DNA of 64,000 bases from Arthrobacter ramosus (GCF_039535095.1 NZ_BAAAWN010000001.1:4216001-4280000), one strand, 5' to 3'. Shown: positions 26,650 through 35,984, counted from the stretch's first letter. Made by a program: numbers and translations. The notes: a model not told the origin generated them from the sequence alone.

Positions 26650-28110
26650 ATGGCTGAGGAGAATATCCGGGAATTCGATGTCATCGTGATCGGCGCCGGG
26701 GCGGTGGGTGAAAACGTTGCAGACCGGGTGGTCCGGGGCGGCCTTACCGCGGCCATCGTGGAGGCTGAGCTCGTCGGAGGGGAATGCTCCTACTGGGCCT
26801 GCATACCGTCCAAAGCGCTCCTTCGGCCTGGAACTGCCCTGCACACAGCACAATCAGTGCCCGGAGCATCGGACTCCGTCACAAAGGTCCTGGATCCCGC
26901 ACCGGTCCTGAAGTATCGCGACTACTTCACCAACAAATGGCAGGACGACGGCGCGGTGCAATGGCTCGTGGACACCGGGATCGAACTCATCCGGGGGCGG
27001 GCCCGCATCACGGGCCCCCGCGAAGTCCAAGTGGATGGCAAGGACGGCAACAGCTACTCGCTCAAGGCCCATCACGCCGTGGTGGTGGCCACCGGATCCA
27101 CACCGCTCATCCCGAAAATCGACGGCTTGCGCAACGTCCCTTATTGGACTACTCGCGGTGCGACCTCCGTCCAACACATCCCCGAACGGTTCGTGGTGCT
27201 GGGCGGCGGAGTCGCCGGCGTCGAACTTGCCCAGGCTTTCGCCCGCTTGGGCTCGTCGGTTTCGATCGTTGCCCGCGGCCGGTTGCTGAGCGCGTTCCCG
27301 GAGGAAGCCGCCGATTTGGTTGCGGCGGGGCTCCGGGCCGACGGCATCGATCTCCGTCTCGGGACAGACACCACTCGGGTCGAACACAACGCGGACCATT
27401 CCTTCAGCGTCACGCTCGGTGACGGGACCGTCCTGGCCTGCGATCAATTGCTGGTAGCCACGGGGCGGCGGCCAGCCCTGGACAACTTGGGACTCGAGAA
27501 CGTAGGGCTCGACGCCGAGGAGGGCAGGGCTTTGCGCCTCACCACGGACTCGAGCGGCTTGGTTGAGGGTGCCGCCAGCGACGGCACCAGCGGGCTGTGG
27601 CTTTACGCGGCCGGCGATGCCGCGGGATCCGTCTTCCTCACCCACCAGGGCAAGTACGAGGCCCGGGCTACAGGCGACGCCATCGTGGCCCGCGCCAAGG
27701 GAACCCTCCACGGCACCCCGCAACCGTGGAGTTCCCTCGCAAAGACGGCCGACGAATACGCGATCCCCAGCGTCGTCTTCACGGATCCGGAAGTGGCATC
27801 CGTGGGCCCGAACCTCAAGCAGGCGCTGCAGAAGGGCATCAACGCAAGCTCGGTGGAAATCGCCATCAACGTGTCCGGCTCCCAACTGCATTCAGAGAAT
27901 TACCAAGGCTGGGCGCAACTCGTGGTGGACGAGGACCGGAAGGTCGTGGTGGGCGCGACGTTCGCCGGGCCTGGAGTAGCCGAGCTTTTGCACGGCGCAA
28001 CCATCGCGATTGTGGGCGAAGTCCCGTTGGACCGGCTGTGGCATGCGGTGCCGTCGTTCCCGACTATCAGCGAGGTGTGGCTGCGCCTGTTGGAGAAGTA
28101 CGGACTGTAA
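26650..28110 (+). CDS. Pyridine nucleotide-disulfide oxidoreductase (class I flavoprotein)
   Basis: The 486-residue enzyme has an FAD Rossmann motif VIVIGAGAVGENVA (11-24) and the redox-active disulfide in GGECSYWACIPSK (Cys 46 and Cys 51). The central NAD(P) motif is VVLGGGVAGVELA. A C-terminal dimerisation domain ends with HAVPSFPTISE, supplying the catalytic His-Glu pair. All residues of a working disulfide reductase are there. The substrate is uncertain: dihydrolipoamide, mycothiol disulfide or a mercuric-reductase-like role are possible. It lies just upstream of the YhgE/Pip operator and is not part of that operon. Confidence 0.85.
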   Translation: MAEENIREFDVIVIGAGAVGENVADRVVRGGLTAAIVEAELVGGECSYWACIPSKALLRPGTALHTAQSVPGASDSVTKVLDPAPVLKYRDYFTNKWQDDGAVQWLVDTGIELIRGRARITGPREVQVDGKDGNSYSLKAHHAVVVATGSTPLIPKIDGLRNVPYWTTRGATSVQHIPERFVVLGGGVAGVELAQAFARLGSSVSIVARGRLLSAFPEEAADLVAAGLRADGIDLRLGTDTTRVEHNADHSFSVTLGDGTVLACDQLLVATGRRPALDNLGLENVGLDAEEGRALRLTTDSSGLVEGAASDGTSGLWLYAAGDAAGSVFLTHQGKYEARATGDAIVARAKGTLHGTPQPWSSLAKTADEYAIPSVVFTDPEVASVGPNLKQALQKGINASSVEIAINVSGSQLHSENYQGWAQLVVDEDRKVVVGATFAGPGVAELLHGATIAIVGEVPLDRLWHAVPSFPTISEVWLRLLEKYGL

Positions 28111-28122
28111 TGGAAGTCTATT

Positions 28123-28142
28123 TGAACTGACTGGTCAGTTCA
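28123..28142 (+). promoter_or_regulatory. TetR-type operator of the YhgE/Pip operon
   Basis: TGAACTGAC-TG-GTCAGTTCA is a perfect 9-bp inverted repeat 43 bases before the first gene of the operon. It has the form of TetR sites known ahead of similar operons. The TetR gene at 30935 ends the operon and is the likely binder. Confidence 0.78.
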
Positions 28143-28185
28143 GTTACGATTGGAGCAGATAACAGGTTCTGCGAAAGGTCCAATT

Positions 28186-28905
28186 GTGCTGTCTGCACAG
28201 CAACTCCAGATCGACGGCCGCCGGGACGATCTCCTGCCCCCCACTTCCCTCGAAGCCAGGCGCGGGGAGCTCCTCCTGGTCAGCGGCGACGGTCAGGACC
28301 AGCGCACGGCATTGGCACTTGCGCTGAGCGGCCGAATGAAACCCAGCAAAGGCCTCCTGAGCTGGGACAACTCGGCAAAGACCAAGAAAGTCCGGGCAGC
28401 GAGCACCCTGATTGACGCTCCCGGCGTCAACGAGCCGGAGCAGCATTTGAGCGTCCGCGACCTCGTCACCGAAGACCTCTCCCTCATCCCCCGCCGCTAC
28501 CGTGGCGCCCTCCTCAGCAAGCCGTGGCTCAAGGTCAACCGCTTCGAGGACATCGCCGGGCTGTGGATTGAGCAGCTCCCTGCGGACCGACGCCTCGAGC
28601 TGCTGACTGCCCTGGCCCTTGCGGACCCTGCCCTCGACCTCCTGGTGCTCGACTCCCCGGACCGGCACAGCGCAAACACCGTGGACTGGCTCCCCCGGCT
28701 TGAACAGCTGGCGTACGACGCCGGGCGGCCGCTCGCCGTCGTCGCCGTCGTTTCTGCCCTCCCGGACAACTGGGACGGCCCGGCCGCGGTGATCGGCAAC
28801 TCGGTCACGCATACGGCACCCGCCGAACCGGCCGCCGAACCCTTCGACGACGCGCAAGAAGATCCCGAAGAAGTACTCGAAACCCTGCAAAGGACCGCAA
28901 AGTGA
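28186..28905 (+). CDS. Degenerate ABC-type ATPase-like protein paired with YhgE/Pip
   Basis: The 239-residue protein follows the fold order of an ABC ATPase but lacks its catalytic signatures. Where Walker A should be it reads VSGDGQDQRTALALALSG, with no GKS/T. The signature region is LPADRRLELLTALALADP, without LSGGQ. A Walker-B-like LDLLVLDSPDRH remains. The C-terminus is acidic. GTG 28186 has GAAAGG seven bases upstream, better than the TTG at 28150. Its stop overlaps the YhgE/Pip start in GTGA. It may be a structural or regulatory partner of the membrane protein, not an ATP hydrolase. Confidence 0.75.
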   Translation: MLSAQQLQIDGRRDDLLPPTSLEARRGELLLVSGDGQDQRTALALALSGRMKPSKGLLSWDNSAKTKKVRAASTLIDAPGVNEPEQHLSVRDLVTEDLSLIPRRYRGALLSKPWLKVNRFEDIAGLWIEQLPADRRLELLTALALADPALDLLVLDSPDRHSANTVDWLPRLEQLAYDAGRPLAVVAVVSALPDNWDGPAAVIGNSVTHTAPAEPAAEPFDDAQEDPEEVLETLQRTAK

Positions 28906-30938
28906 CTGTTCTGCGGCTGGCCCGCTCCGAACTCAAGCGCATGACCGGCGGGCTCCTGCCTAAGCTGACCATCCTCGCCCTGACCATGGTGCCCCTGCTC
29001 TACGGAGCCGTGTATCTTTACGCGAACTGGGACCCTTACGGCAATCTCAACCAGATCGACGCCGCCCTGGTCGTCGAGGACGCGGGAGCCCAGCCGGCCA
29101 ACGGTCCCGAACTGCAGGCAGGCCAGAAGGTTGCCGACAGCCTCGTGCAGAGCCACGTTTTCAACTGGCAGAGGGTGACCACCACGGCAGAAGCCGACGC
29201 CGGCGTTGAATCCGGCAAATACGCCTTCGCCCTGAAGATTCCGAAGGACTTTTCGGCCAACCTGGTCTCGCCAGGAAGCTTCGACGCCGCCAACCAGGCG
29301 ATGCTCAACGTCACCACCAACGACGCGAACAACTACCTCCTCAGCACCATCGTCGACAAACTCACCACCGCGGTGCACTCCACCGTGGCCAAGGAAGTCG
29401 GCGAGGAAACCGCCAACCAGCTCCTCACAGGCTTCGGCACCATCCACGCCTCCATTGTCAAAGCCTCCGACGGAGCCTCCCAACTCGCCGACGGCGTCGG
29501 CAAGCTCAGCGACGGCGCGGCCACACTCCACGACGGCACCAGCAAGCTCAGCAGCGGCGCGTCCGAGCTCCTGGCGGGCCAAAACAAGCTGCGCGACGGC
29601 GCCAATCAGCTGAACGGCGGTGCCGGGCAGCTCAGCGCGGGGCTCACGGAACTGAAGAACAAGACCGCGTCCCTTCCGGCCGACTCACAAAAGCTCGCCG
29701 ACGGCGCCGCTCAAGTCGCCGCCGGAAACGCGCAGCTGAACACGAAAGTCCAGGACGTCGTCGGGCAGCTTTCAGCGTTCGACGCCGAGGCGCGGGACCG
29801 CGTTATAGCCTCGAACGCAAGGCTCGTGTCCGCCGGGGTCATCACGCAGGACCAGGCTAACAAGATCCTGGCCGACTTCGACACTGCCGCCGCGTCCGGC
29901 CCGGTCACCGACGCCAAAGCCAAGATCTCGGCGGATGCCGCCCAGATCCAGCAGCTTTCCAACGGATCGGCCGCGGTTAGTGCGGGCGCCGCCAAACTTG
30001 CGGGCGCCACGCCGTCGCTGACGGGAGCCATCGGCCAGGCCTCGGCGGGCGCGGACCAGCTCAGCTCCGGCACTGCGACGCTGGCGGCGGGTGAACAGTC
30101 TGCCGTCAACGGCACCTCGGCCCTCGCGGACGGTGCGGCAAAGCTCGACGACGGCGCGGCGCAGCTTGCCAGCGGTGCCGCCACGGCGGCGGACGGATCC
30201 CGCACTTTGGCGAGCGAGTTGGCGAAGGGCGCAGGCAAGGTCCCGAACCCGAACGACTCCCAAAAGAGCGAGGTTTCCAAGGTGATCGCGGATCCGGTCG
30301 CGGTCAACAATGTTTCGCAGGCCAAGGCCGGATCCTACGGCGCCGGCCTGGCGCCGTTCTTCCTGACGCTGTCCCTCTGGATCGGCGTGTTCATGCTGGT
30401 CCAGGCGATGCGTCCCATCACGCAGCGGGCCTTGGCCTCGAACGCTCCGTCGTGGAAAATCGCCGTCGGCGGCTGGCTGCCGTTCTTCGTCGTGTCCGTG
30501 CTGCAAGCCAGCATCCTCACCCTCGTGGTGGACCTGGGGCTGGGCCTCAACGCGGCGCACCCGGTGTGGATGTGGTTGTTCATGCTGGCCGCGGTCATGG
30601 CGTTCACCGCCCTTATCCAGGGCATCGTGGCTTTGCTGGGGACTCCTGGAAAGTTCGTGGTGCTGATCCTGCTAGTTCTGCAGTTGGTGTCTTCCGGCGG
30701 AACGTTCCCGTGGCAAACCACCCCCATGCCGCTGCACGTGGTGCACGAGATTATGCCGATGGGCTACGTGGTGACCGGCATGCGGCACCTGATCTACGGC
30801 GGCGACTTGTCCATGATCTGGCCGATAGTCCTGGGCCTGCTTGGCTACACTGTGCTGGGAGCTGCGCTTTCCACGCTGGCTGTCCGTAAGCACAAGTTCT
30901 GGACCCTCAAGACCCTGAAGCCGGAGATCGCGGTATGA
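28902..30938 (+). CDS. YhgE/Pip family membrane protein
   Basis: This 678-residue protein has one N-terminal membrane segment (LPKLTILALTMVPLLYGAVY), then the family hallmark YLYANWDPYGNL. A large extracytoplasmic region follows with many short repeats of the type DGAxxLxxGxxxL (about 185-260 and 350-440), which should form long helical bundles. The C-terminal third has about five membrane segments resembling an ABC-2 permease half. Related proteins include phage-infection protein Pip and EsaA. GTG 28902 and the stop at 30938 overlap both neighbours by four bases. Its transported substrate, if any, is unknown. Confidence 0.88.
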   Translation: MTVLRLARSELKRMTGGLLPKLTILALTMVPLLYGAVYLYANWDPYGNLNQIDAALVVEDAGAQPANGPELQAGQKVADSLVQSHVFNWQRVTTTAEADAGVESGKYAFALKIPKDFSANLVSPGSFDAANQAMLNVTTNDANNYLLSTIVDKLTTAVHSTVAKEVGEETANQLLTGFGTIHASIVKASDGASQLADGVGKLSDGAATLHDGTSKLSSGASELLAGQNKLRDGANQLNGGAGQLSAGLTELKNKTASLPADSQKLADGAAQVAAGNAQLNTKVQDVVGQLSAFDAEARDRVIASNARLVSAGVITQDQANKILADFDTAAASGPVTDAKAKISADAAQIQQLSNGSAAVSAGAAKLAGATPSLTGAIGQASAGADQLSSGTATLAAGEQSAVNGTSALADGAAKLDDGAAQLASGAATAADGSRTLASELAKGAGKVPNPNDSQKSEVSKVIADPVAVNNVSQAKAGSYGAGLAPFFLTLSLWIGVFMLVQAMRPITQRALASNAPSWKIAVGGWLPFFVVSVLQASILTLVVDLGLGLNAAHPVWMWLFMLAAVMAFTALIQGIVALLGTPGKFVVLILLVLQLVSSGGTFPWQTTPMPLHVVHEIMPMGYVVTGMRHLIYGGDLSMIWPIVLGLLGYTVLGAALSTLAVRKHKFWTLKTLKPEIAV

Positions 30939-31597
30939 GCATGCAAGAGCCGGACGTCTCCGGGCTCCCAAGACCGGAGGCCCGGGGCCCGGAAACTCCG
31001 GAGAAGAAGCTCCGCCCGGCACGCACGAACGCGACCAAGCAGCGACTCTTCGACGCTTCCATGGAGCTGATCGGCGAGCGCGGCGCAGCGGGCGTCACCG
31101 TGGACGAGATCGCGGCCGCAGCCGGGGTGTCCAAGGGGACGGTCTACTACAACTTCGGCAGCAAGTCCGATCTGATCGCCCAGTTGCTGCGCCACGGCGT
31201 CGACATCATGCTCGGGCGGCTCCAGACCATCGAAGGCTTGCACGCCGATCCGCTCGAGGCCATGGAAGCCATGCTCGGGCAAGCCATGGACTTCATGGAC
31301 GACTACCCGTCCTTCGCGCGGCTCTGGATCAGCGAGAACTGGCGGTCGCCGAGTGAATGGGGCAAGCTCTTCGTCGAACTCCGCAGCGAGTTGCTGGCCG
31401 TGATCGGCGCAGCCATCGAAAAGGTCGCCACCACGTACCCCGTGGACACTGGCATTGCCCGGGGCAGCCTCGAGGCGGCGATGTTCGGAGCGATCTTCGT
31501 GGTGGGCCTTGACCGGCAGACGTACAACCCCGAGCGCACCCGCGAACAGAGCATAGCGGCCATTATGACCATCATGCGCGGCTACGTGCTGCGGTAA
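30935..31597 (+). CDS. TetR-family regulator of the YhgE/Pip operon
   Basis: The 220-residue protein has a basic N-terminus and a TetR helix-turn-helix (VTVDEIAAAAGVSKGTVYYNFGSKSDLI, about 50-77). The C-terminal domain looks like the TetR_C family found beside YhgE/Pip. ATG 30935 overlaps the YhgE/Pip stop in ATGA. Autoregulation through the 28123-28142 palindrome is the simplest model. Confidence 0.88.
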   Translation: MSMQEPDVSGLPRPEARGPETPEKKLRPARTNATKQRLFDASMELIGERGAAGVTVDEIAAAAGVSKGTVYYNFGSKSDLIAQLLRHGVDIMLGRLQTIEGLHADPLEAMEAMLGQAMDFMDDYPSFARLWISENWRSPSEWGKLFVELRSELLAVIGAAIEKVATTYPVDTGIARGSLEAAMFGAIFVVGLDRQTYNPERTREQSIAAIMTIMRGYVLR

Positions 31598-31659
31598 CGG
31601 TATGGCAACTGCCGCGTCTTGGGGCGTGGCGCTGCGTGCCGTCAGGGATGATTAATCCC

Positions 31660-32229
31660 ATGGGTCACATGGGGAACAGTGGAAAGCTTGCGGTCATCTC
31701 TGCCGTGGTGTCCGCTGGTTTGCTGGTGCTCCTCGCCATCACCCTTGAGGAAACCGTGATGTACACCTTTCTCGGGGTTTTGGCGATCGGCTATCTGGCG
31801 TGCGTCGCCGAGGTTTTTACCCGTCGCAGGTATTTCATGCTGGTTCTCGGAGCGATCTCGACGATCCTGTTCATCGCGTTCGGAATCGCTTTCCTGCGCA
31901 TGTGGGGCCTCGCCTTCAACCAGGATGAAAATGCCCTCGGCAGCGCGGTGAGCACCAAAGATTCGGACATCTACTTCTACCTCGCCGCACTCTCCGGCTG
32001 CAGTTCCCTGCTGGTCTTGTTCGTGGGGGCGGTATGGCCATCCCGCAAGAACCGTGCGAAAGCGGCGCCCCGCCCGGCTGCCCGACGGCCCGCGCCCCGG
32101 CCTGCTTCGCGTCCTTCCCCGGCACCTGCCAGGCCCGCCCAGCGCCCGGCGGCCCGTCCGGCGTCGGGGGCCGTGAAGCGCCCGACGTCGGGATCGCCGG
32201 CTCAGCGCAAGCCCGCCCCCAAGCGCTGA
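31660..32229 (+). CDS. Four-helix membrane protein with a Pro/Ala/Arg-rich tail
   Basis: I do not recognise a family with known function. Four hydrophobic segments (LAVISAVVSAGLLVLLAITL, YTFLGVLAIGYLACVAEVF, YFMLVLGAISTILFIAFGI, YLAALSGCSSLLVLFVGAV) are followed by about 55 residues of Pro, Ala, Arg and Lys. The tail is very basic and probably cytoplasmic. Several in-frame starts exist (GTG 31636, ATG 31648, 31660, 31669); none has an ideal ribosome site and 31660 is a compromise. The 3' end overlaps the convergent DMT transporter by 28 bases. Confidence 0.6.
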   Translation: MGHMGNSGKLAVISAVVSAGLLVLLAITLEETVMYTFLGVLAIGYLACVAEVFTRRRYFMLVLGAISTILFIAFGIAFLRMWGLAFNQDENALGSAVSTKDSDIYFYLAALSGCSSLLVLFVGAVWPSRKNRAKAAPRPAARRPAPRPASRPSPAPARPAQRPAARPASGAVKRPTSGSPAQRKPAPKR

Positions 32230-33143
32230 CGTACTTCGGGCGCCGCCACATTCCCAGGCTTGGCGCGCCGCTGCAGCACGGCAGTCGCCACGCCGCCCAG
32301 CAGGAGGAGGCCGCCGGCAAGTTCCGCCGTCGTCGGGACCTCTGAGATGAGCAGCCACGCGGCGGTCATTCCCACCACCGGGACCAACAACGTGAAAGGC
32401 ACCACGGCCGAGCTCGGGTAGAGGCTAAGCAGCCGGTTCCAGATGCCGTAGCCCACCAGCGAGGCGAAAATGGCAGTGTAGAGGGCGCTCAGGATGGTCG
32501 CAGGCTGAAGGTTGGTGAGGGTCCCGACGACGGCGGCCGGGCCGTCCACGATCAGCGACAAGGCCAGGAGCGGCAACGGGACCACGGCCCCGGACCAGAC
32601 CACCAGCCCCAGTCCTGAGGCCGCCTTCGCCTTGCGTGCGATGATGTTTCCCGCAGCCCAGGACAACGCCGCCGCGAGCACAATCATGAGCGGCACCACC
32701 GGGGCCACCAAGCTTCGACCCACCGCCACCAAAGCAAGTCCGGTGACGCCGAGCACCACCCCAGTCAGTTGGCGCTTGCTCGGCCGCTCCCCGAGGAACC
32801 GGGCCGCCAACAGCACCGTCAGGAGCACTTGTGCCTGCAGCACGAGGGAGGCGAGCCCGGCCGGCATGCCAAGGGCCATGCCCAGGTAGAGGAGGCCGAA
32901 CTGCCCGGCGCTCATGAACAGCCCGACGCCGATGATCGCCTTCCAGCTGACGTCCGGTTTGCGGACGAAGAAGATGCAGGGGAACACCACCAGGACGAAG
33001 CGGATGGCCACGAACAGCAGCGGCGGCACATCCGCCGCGCCACCGCTCCCGTTACCGGGATGGAGGCCAAAGTCGATCGCGACGAAATTCAGGCCCCAGA
33101 GGACGGCGACAAGGACGGCGAGTGCTGAGTGTCGGATATTCAC
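32202..33143 (-). CDS. EamA/DMT-family transporter
   Basis: The 313-residue protein has about ten membrane segments in two EamA repeats, beginning SALAVLVAVLWGLNFVAIDFG and ending AAWLLISEVPTTAELAGGLLLLGG. Members of this family export amino acids or metabolites (RhaT/EamA type). ATG 33143 is divergent from a LysR gene with about 70 bases between, a common exporter/regulator arrangement that suggests the LysR product controls it. Confidence 0.9.
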   Translation of the reverse strand: MNIRHSALAVLVAVLWGLNFVAIDFGLHPGNGSGGAADVPPLLFVAIRFVLVVFPCIFFVRKPDVSWKAIIGVGLFMSAGQFGLLYLGMALGMPAGLASLVLQAQVLLTVLLAARFLGERPSKRQLTGVVLGVTGLALVAVGRSLVAPVVPLMIVLAAALSWAAGNIIARKAKAASGLGLVVWSGAVVPLPLLALSLIVDGPAAVVGTLTNLQPATILSALYTAIFASLVGYGIWNRLLSLYPSSAVVPFTLLVPVVGMTAAWLLISEVPTTAELAGGLLLLGGVATAVLQRRAKPGNVAAPEVRQRLGAGLR

Positions 33144-33215
33144 GATTCAACTCTGACAGTCAAGAGGATGAAGCACCAGCGTTGAATTCTGCATCAGATC
33201 ATGTACGTTTGCTTC

Positions 33216-34175
33216 ATGATTGAGATTGCGGCGCTACGGGCCCTCGTAGCAGTGGAACAGCAAGGCTCGGTGGTGGCGGCATCGGAGGCTATGGGCTTCA
33301 GCCCGTCGGCGGTCTCCCAACAGATCAAGAAGCTCGAGAAGCAAAGTGGTGTGACCGTCCTGGAGCGCCACGGACGCGGCGTACTGCTGACCGACCGCGG
33401 CATGGCACTGGCCGAGTACGGACGCCGGATCCTGGGCGAGTTGGAAGAACTGCAGGCCACGCTGCTTGCCGACCCCGCGAAGCCGAGCGGAGTGCTTCGG
33501 CTCGTCGGGTTCTCGACGGCCTGCTGCGGGCTGGTAGGTCCGATGCTGCGGAAACTTGGCGCGGCCCAGGCTGTTGCCGCCGGATCTTCGGCCGCGGGGA
33601 GCTCCGGGCTTGGCGGCTCCGGGCTTGAAATCCGGGTAGTGGCCGAGGACCCGCGCGAGGCGGTCCAAAGGGTCGCAACCGGTGAAGCCGATCTCGGCGT
33701 CGTGCACAACTGGCACTCAGTGCCGTTGGTCATTCCGGAGAACATGATCCACGAGGACCTCTGCCTGGACACCGCCGACGTCCTGCTGAACTCAGCGCAC
33801 CCGCTGGCCGGCCGGACCGCCGTCGAGCCTTCCGATCTGGTGGACGAACGCTGGATCAGCACGCCGGCCGGTGCCATCTGCAATGAGGCGCTGCTGGCGA
33901 TCTTCGCTGGCCTGGGGCGCGTGCCGGACATCCGCATCTACGACCCCGACTTTTCCACGCACATCGCGATGGTCCAGCAGGGTGTTGCGGTGGCGCTCGT
34001 GCCGCGCCTCGGCAGGCCCGAGCTCCCCGCTGGAGTGGTGGCAGTGCCAGTCGTCAATCCGATGCAGCAACGCCAAGTGGGAATCGTATACCGGAAGACC
34101 ATGACGGCAAGCCCCAGCATCCGCCACGTGGTGCGCTTGCTGCAGGATGTGGCCGCGGAACTCGACGTGAGCTAG
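33216..34175 (+). CDS. LysR-family transcriptional regulator
   Basis: The 319-residue protein has the LysR winged helix at the N-terminus (RALVAVEQQGSVVAASEAM, then FSPSAVSQQIKKLE) and a periplasmic-binding-protein-like effector domain (GEADLGVVHNW, HPLAGR, VQQGVAVALVPRL). ATG 33216 fits the family N-terminus; ATG 33201 would add five residues. It is divergent from the EamA transporter. Confidence 0.9.
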   Translation: MIEIAALRALVAVEQQGSVVAASEAMGFSPSAVSQQIKKLEKQSGVTVLERHGRGVLLTDRGMALAEYGRRILGELEELQATLLADPAKPSGVLRLVGFSTACCGLVGPMLRKLGAAQAVAAGSSAAGSSGLGGSGLEIRVVAEDPREAVQRVATGEADLGVVHNWHSVPLVIPENMIHEDLCLDTADVLLNSAHPLAGRTAVEPSDLVDERWISTPAGAICNEALLAIFAGLGRVPDIRIYDPDFSTHIAMVQQGVAVALVPRLGRPELPAGVVAVPVVNPMQQRQVGIVYRKTMTASPSIRHVVRLLQDVAAELDVS

Positions 34176-34198
34176 CTCGGACTATCCCCGCGAGGGGG

Positions 34199-34729
34199 CT
34201 ACTTCTTTGGGCGTGGCACTGCGAAGTGGGTCAGGCGGGCATCCTGCCCATCGAGTTCAGCCCACGGCTTTTCGAGTTCCATCACCGTCATGGCACTGGT
34301 CGGGTAACGCGTCGCGGCATCCATGTAGGCGTCATGGTCCGAGTCGCGGGAAGCCAAGTGCATCGCGAGGTCCTGAACGCCGGGCATGTGCGAGAAGATC
34401 ATGAGTGTCGTGACGGTTTCCGGCACATGGTTGATGACAGTCAACATCCGCTGCGCGGACGCGGCGTACAGGTCGTCCTCGAGTTTCGGCGTCGGGGCCT
34501 TGTCCCCCAGCTCGCTGCACACCCAAGTACAGGTCTGCCGGGTCCGGAGGGCAGACGAACACAGGATGAAGTCCGGAATCACGTGATGCTTGAGGAGCCA
34601 TTTTCCGGCGAGGGGGGCCTCCCGGTGGCCACGCTCGGCAAGGGGTCGCTCATGATCGGGCACCCCAAGGGGCCAGTCCGACTTCGCATGCCGCATGATC
34701 ACCAGCCGCTTAATGTGATGCTCGCTCAT
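34199..34729 (-). CDS. SixA-type histidine phosphatase
   Basis: The 176-residue protein has the RHG catalytic motif as VIMRHAKSDW (Arg 13, His 14), and a second histidine in MIFSHMPGVQDLA. These are the core of the phosphoglycerate-mutase-like superfamily. The RHAKSDW wording matches the SixA branch, which removes phosphate from phosphohistidine proteins. The cellular target here is not evident. It stands alone, leftward. Confidence 0.88.
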   Translation of the reverse strand: MSEHHIKRLVIMRHAKSDWPLGVPDHERPLAERGHREAPLAGKWLLKHHVIPDFILCSSALRTRQTCTWVCSELGDKAPTPKLEDDLYAASAQRMLTVINHVPETVTTLMIFSHMPGVQDLAMHLASRDSDHDAYMDAATRYPTSAMTVMELEKPWAELDGQDARLTHFAVPRPKK

Positions 34730-34747
34730 CCCCCCACCCTACTATCC

Positions 34748-34809
34748 CAACTAGCTCGCATTTGTTGTCGTTATGAGCCCTCAAAACGACAACAAATGCG
34801 AGCTAGTTG
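34748..34809. repeat. 62-nt palindromic repeat, family 1 copy C
   Basis: Outer arms CAACTAGCTCGCATTTG and their complement, with TTGTCGTT inside, give about 30-bp arms with one mismatch. It is the most symmetric of the three copies. It lies upstream of the SixA gene and downstream of the winged-helix gene, both leftward. Confidence 0.92.
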
Positions 34810-34826
34810 GGTGGCCCGCGGAAGCG

Positions 34827-34862
34827 AAAGCGCCCGCCCCCTAGACAGGGAGCGGGCGCCTT
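34827..34862 (-). terminator. Terminator of the orphan winged-helix gene
   Basis: On the minus strand GGCGCCCGCTCCCT and its GGGGGCGGGCGC complement form a GC-rich stem that runs into TTTCGC. It is 14 bases past the stop codon at 34876. Confidence 0.8.
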
Positions 34863-34875
34863 GAGCGCGTGGAGA

Positions 34876-35745
34876 CTAGATCGAGTATTCCGGAGCGGCC
34901 CAAACGATGACCTCGGGGTGCTCGTAGAAGCGGTAGCCCTGGCCGCGTACGGTGCGGACCGTGTTTGCGAGGCGGCCGAGCTTGGAGCGGAGGCGCCGGA
35001 TGTGGACGTCGATGGTGCGCTCGTTGGGGACCTCTTCGGCGTTGCGCCACAGGCCCTCAAGGAGTTCATCGCGACCCACGGTGCGGGTGCCGTTCTCGAC
35101 GAGGTAGTTGAGGAGCTCGAATTCCTTGAACGTGAGGTTCAGCGATTCGCCATCGAGGTGTACCTCACGACGGGCGAGGTCGATCAACACGCCGGACGGG
35201 CGGGCTTCCTGGGCAGGCTGCGGGCGGAGCGCCTCAGCGCGCTGGCGGTTGCCGACGGTCGGGTCACCGAAAGTCGAGCGGACGACGTCGAGCGCGGAAC
35301 CAGGCGCGCTGGCCGGGGCTACCGCGACGGCGGCGTAGCTCTCGGCGCCGGACACGAGGGACTGTGCGTAAGCCCGGATTTCCTGGGCAAGCTTGGCGAT
35401 GGACGTTCCGGCGGCCGCAGCGGTATCTTCGTCGATGCCCATGTAGAGCACGAACCCGCGGGCCACATTGTCGTTGGCAACCGGACGGATGGAGCGATCC
35501 GCTGGAGCCAGGACCGGCGTGGGTGCAGTCATCGGCGAGGCCTCGTTGGCGGGAACAGCGCGGAGCTGGCCGTAGGAGTTGGGGTTGTAGCCCTGGGGGA
35601 CGTAACCGGGCGCCTGGCTGCCACCCTGCGGTGCGGGCTGGGCGTAGGCCGGGCGGTTGCCGAAGCCGGGACGCAGGCCGGCGTTCGACGCGGCCTTATT
35701 GGCGTTACGGACGGAGATGTGGACGTATCCGGATGCAACTGACAT
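34876..35745 (-). CDS. Orphan winged-helix regulator (OmpR-type DNA-binding domain, no receiver)
   Basis: The 289-residue protein ends in a full OmpR/PhoB-type winged helix: RREVHLDGESLNLTFKEFE, LLEGLWRNAEEVPNERTIDV, HIRRLRSKLG and VRGQGYRFYEH. In front is no phospho-acceptor domain. Residues 20-90 are rich in Gln, Pro, Gly and Asn, and residues 90-150 form a small domain (ARGFVLYMGIDEDTAAAAGTSIAKLAQEIRAYAQSLV) that I do not recognise. A GAGGTAAG site precedes ATG 35745. The leader is AT-rich and long, which suggests heavy regulation. Confidence 0.82.
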   Translation of the reverse strand: MSVASGYVHISVRNANKAASNAGLRPGFGNRPAYAQPAPQGGSQAPGYVPQGYNPNSYGQLRAVPANEASPMTAPTPVLAPADRSIRPVANDNVARGFVLYMGIDEDTAAAAGTSIAKLAQEIRAYAQSLVSGAESYAAVAVAPASAPGSALDVVRSTFGDPTVGNRQRAEALRPQPAQEARPSGVLIDLARREVHLDGESLNLTFKEFELLNYLVENGTRTVGRDELLEGLWRNAEEVPNERTIDVHIRRLRSKLGRLANTVRTVRGQGYRFYEHPEVIVWAAPEYSI

Positions 35746-35984
35746 GGATTGCTTACCTCAAAGTGAATAGCCGTCATCGCGGCTTCGAATGCTGGTCTGG
35801 TCCCCGCAATGAGATGGGGAGGGGCGCCCGACGCTGGGCAGGGGGCGAATGCCTGAAACTTCTTGGGGTCTTAAGTTAGGCATGCATTCGACAACAGCTC
35901 ATCGAAATACCAGCGGGTGTGCTGGGCTCGATCGCTGCGGCTGCAGATGCTGTTGAGTTCTTGTTCACATTTGAAGTGTGCAAC

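Noticed and set aside
28150..28185. TTG start at 28150 for the degenerate ABC-like gene
   Set aside because: It lies close to the operator and has no ribosome site, whereas GTG 28186 has GAAAGG at seven bases.
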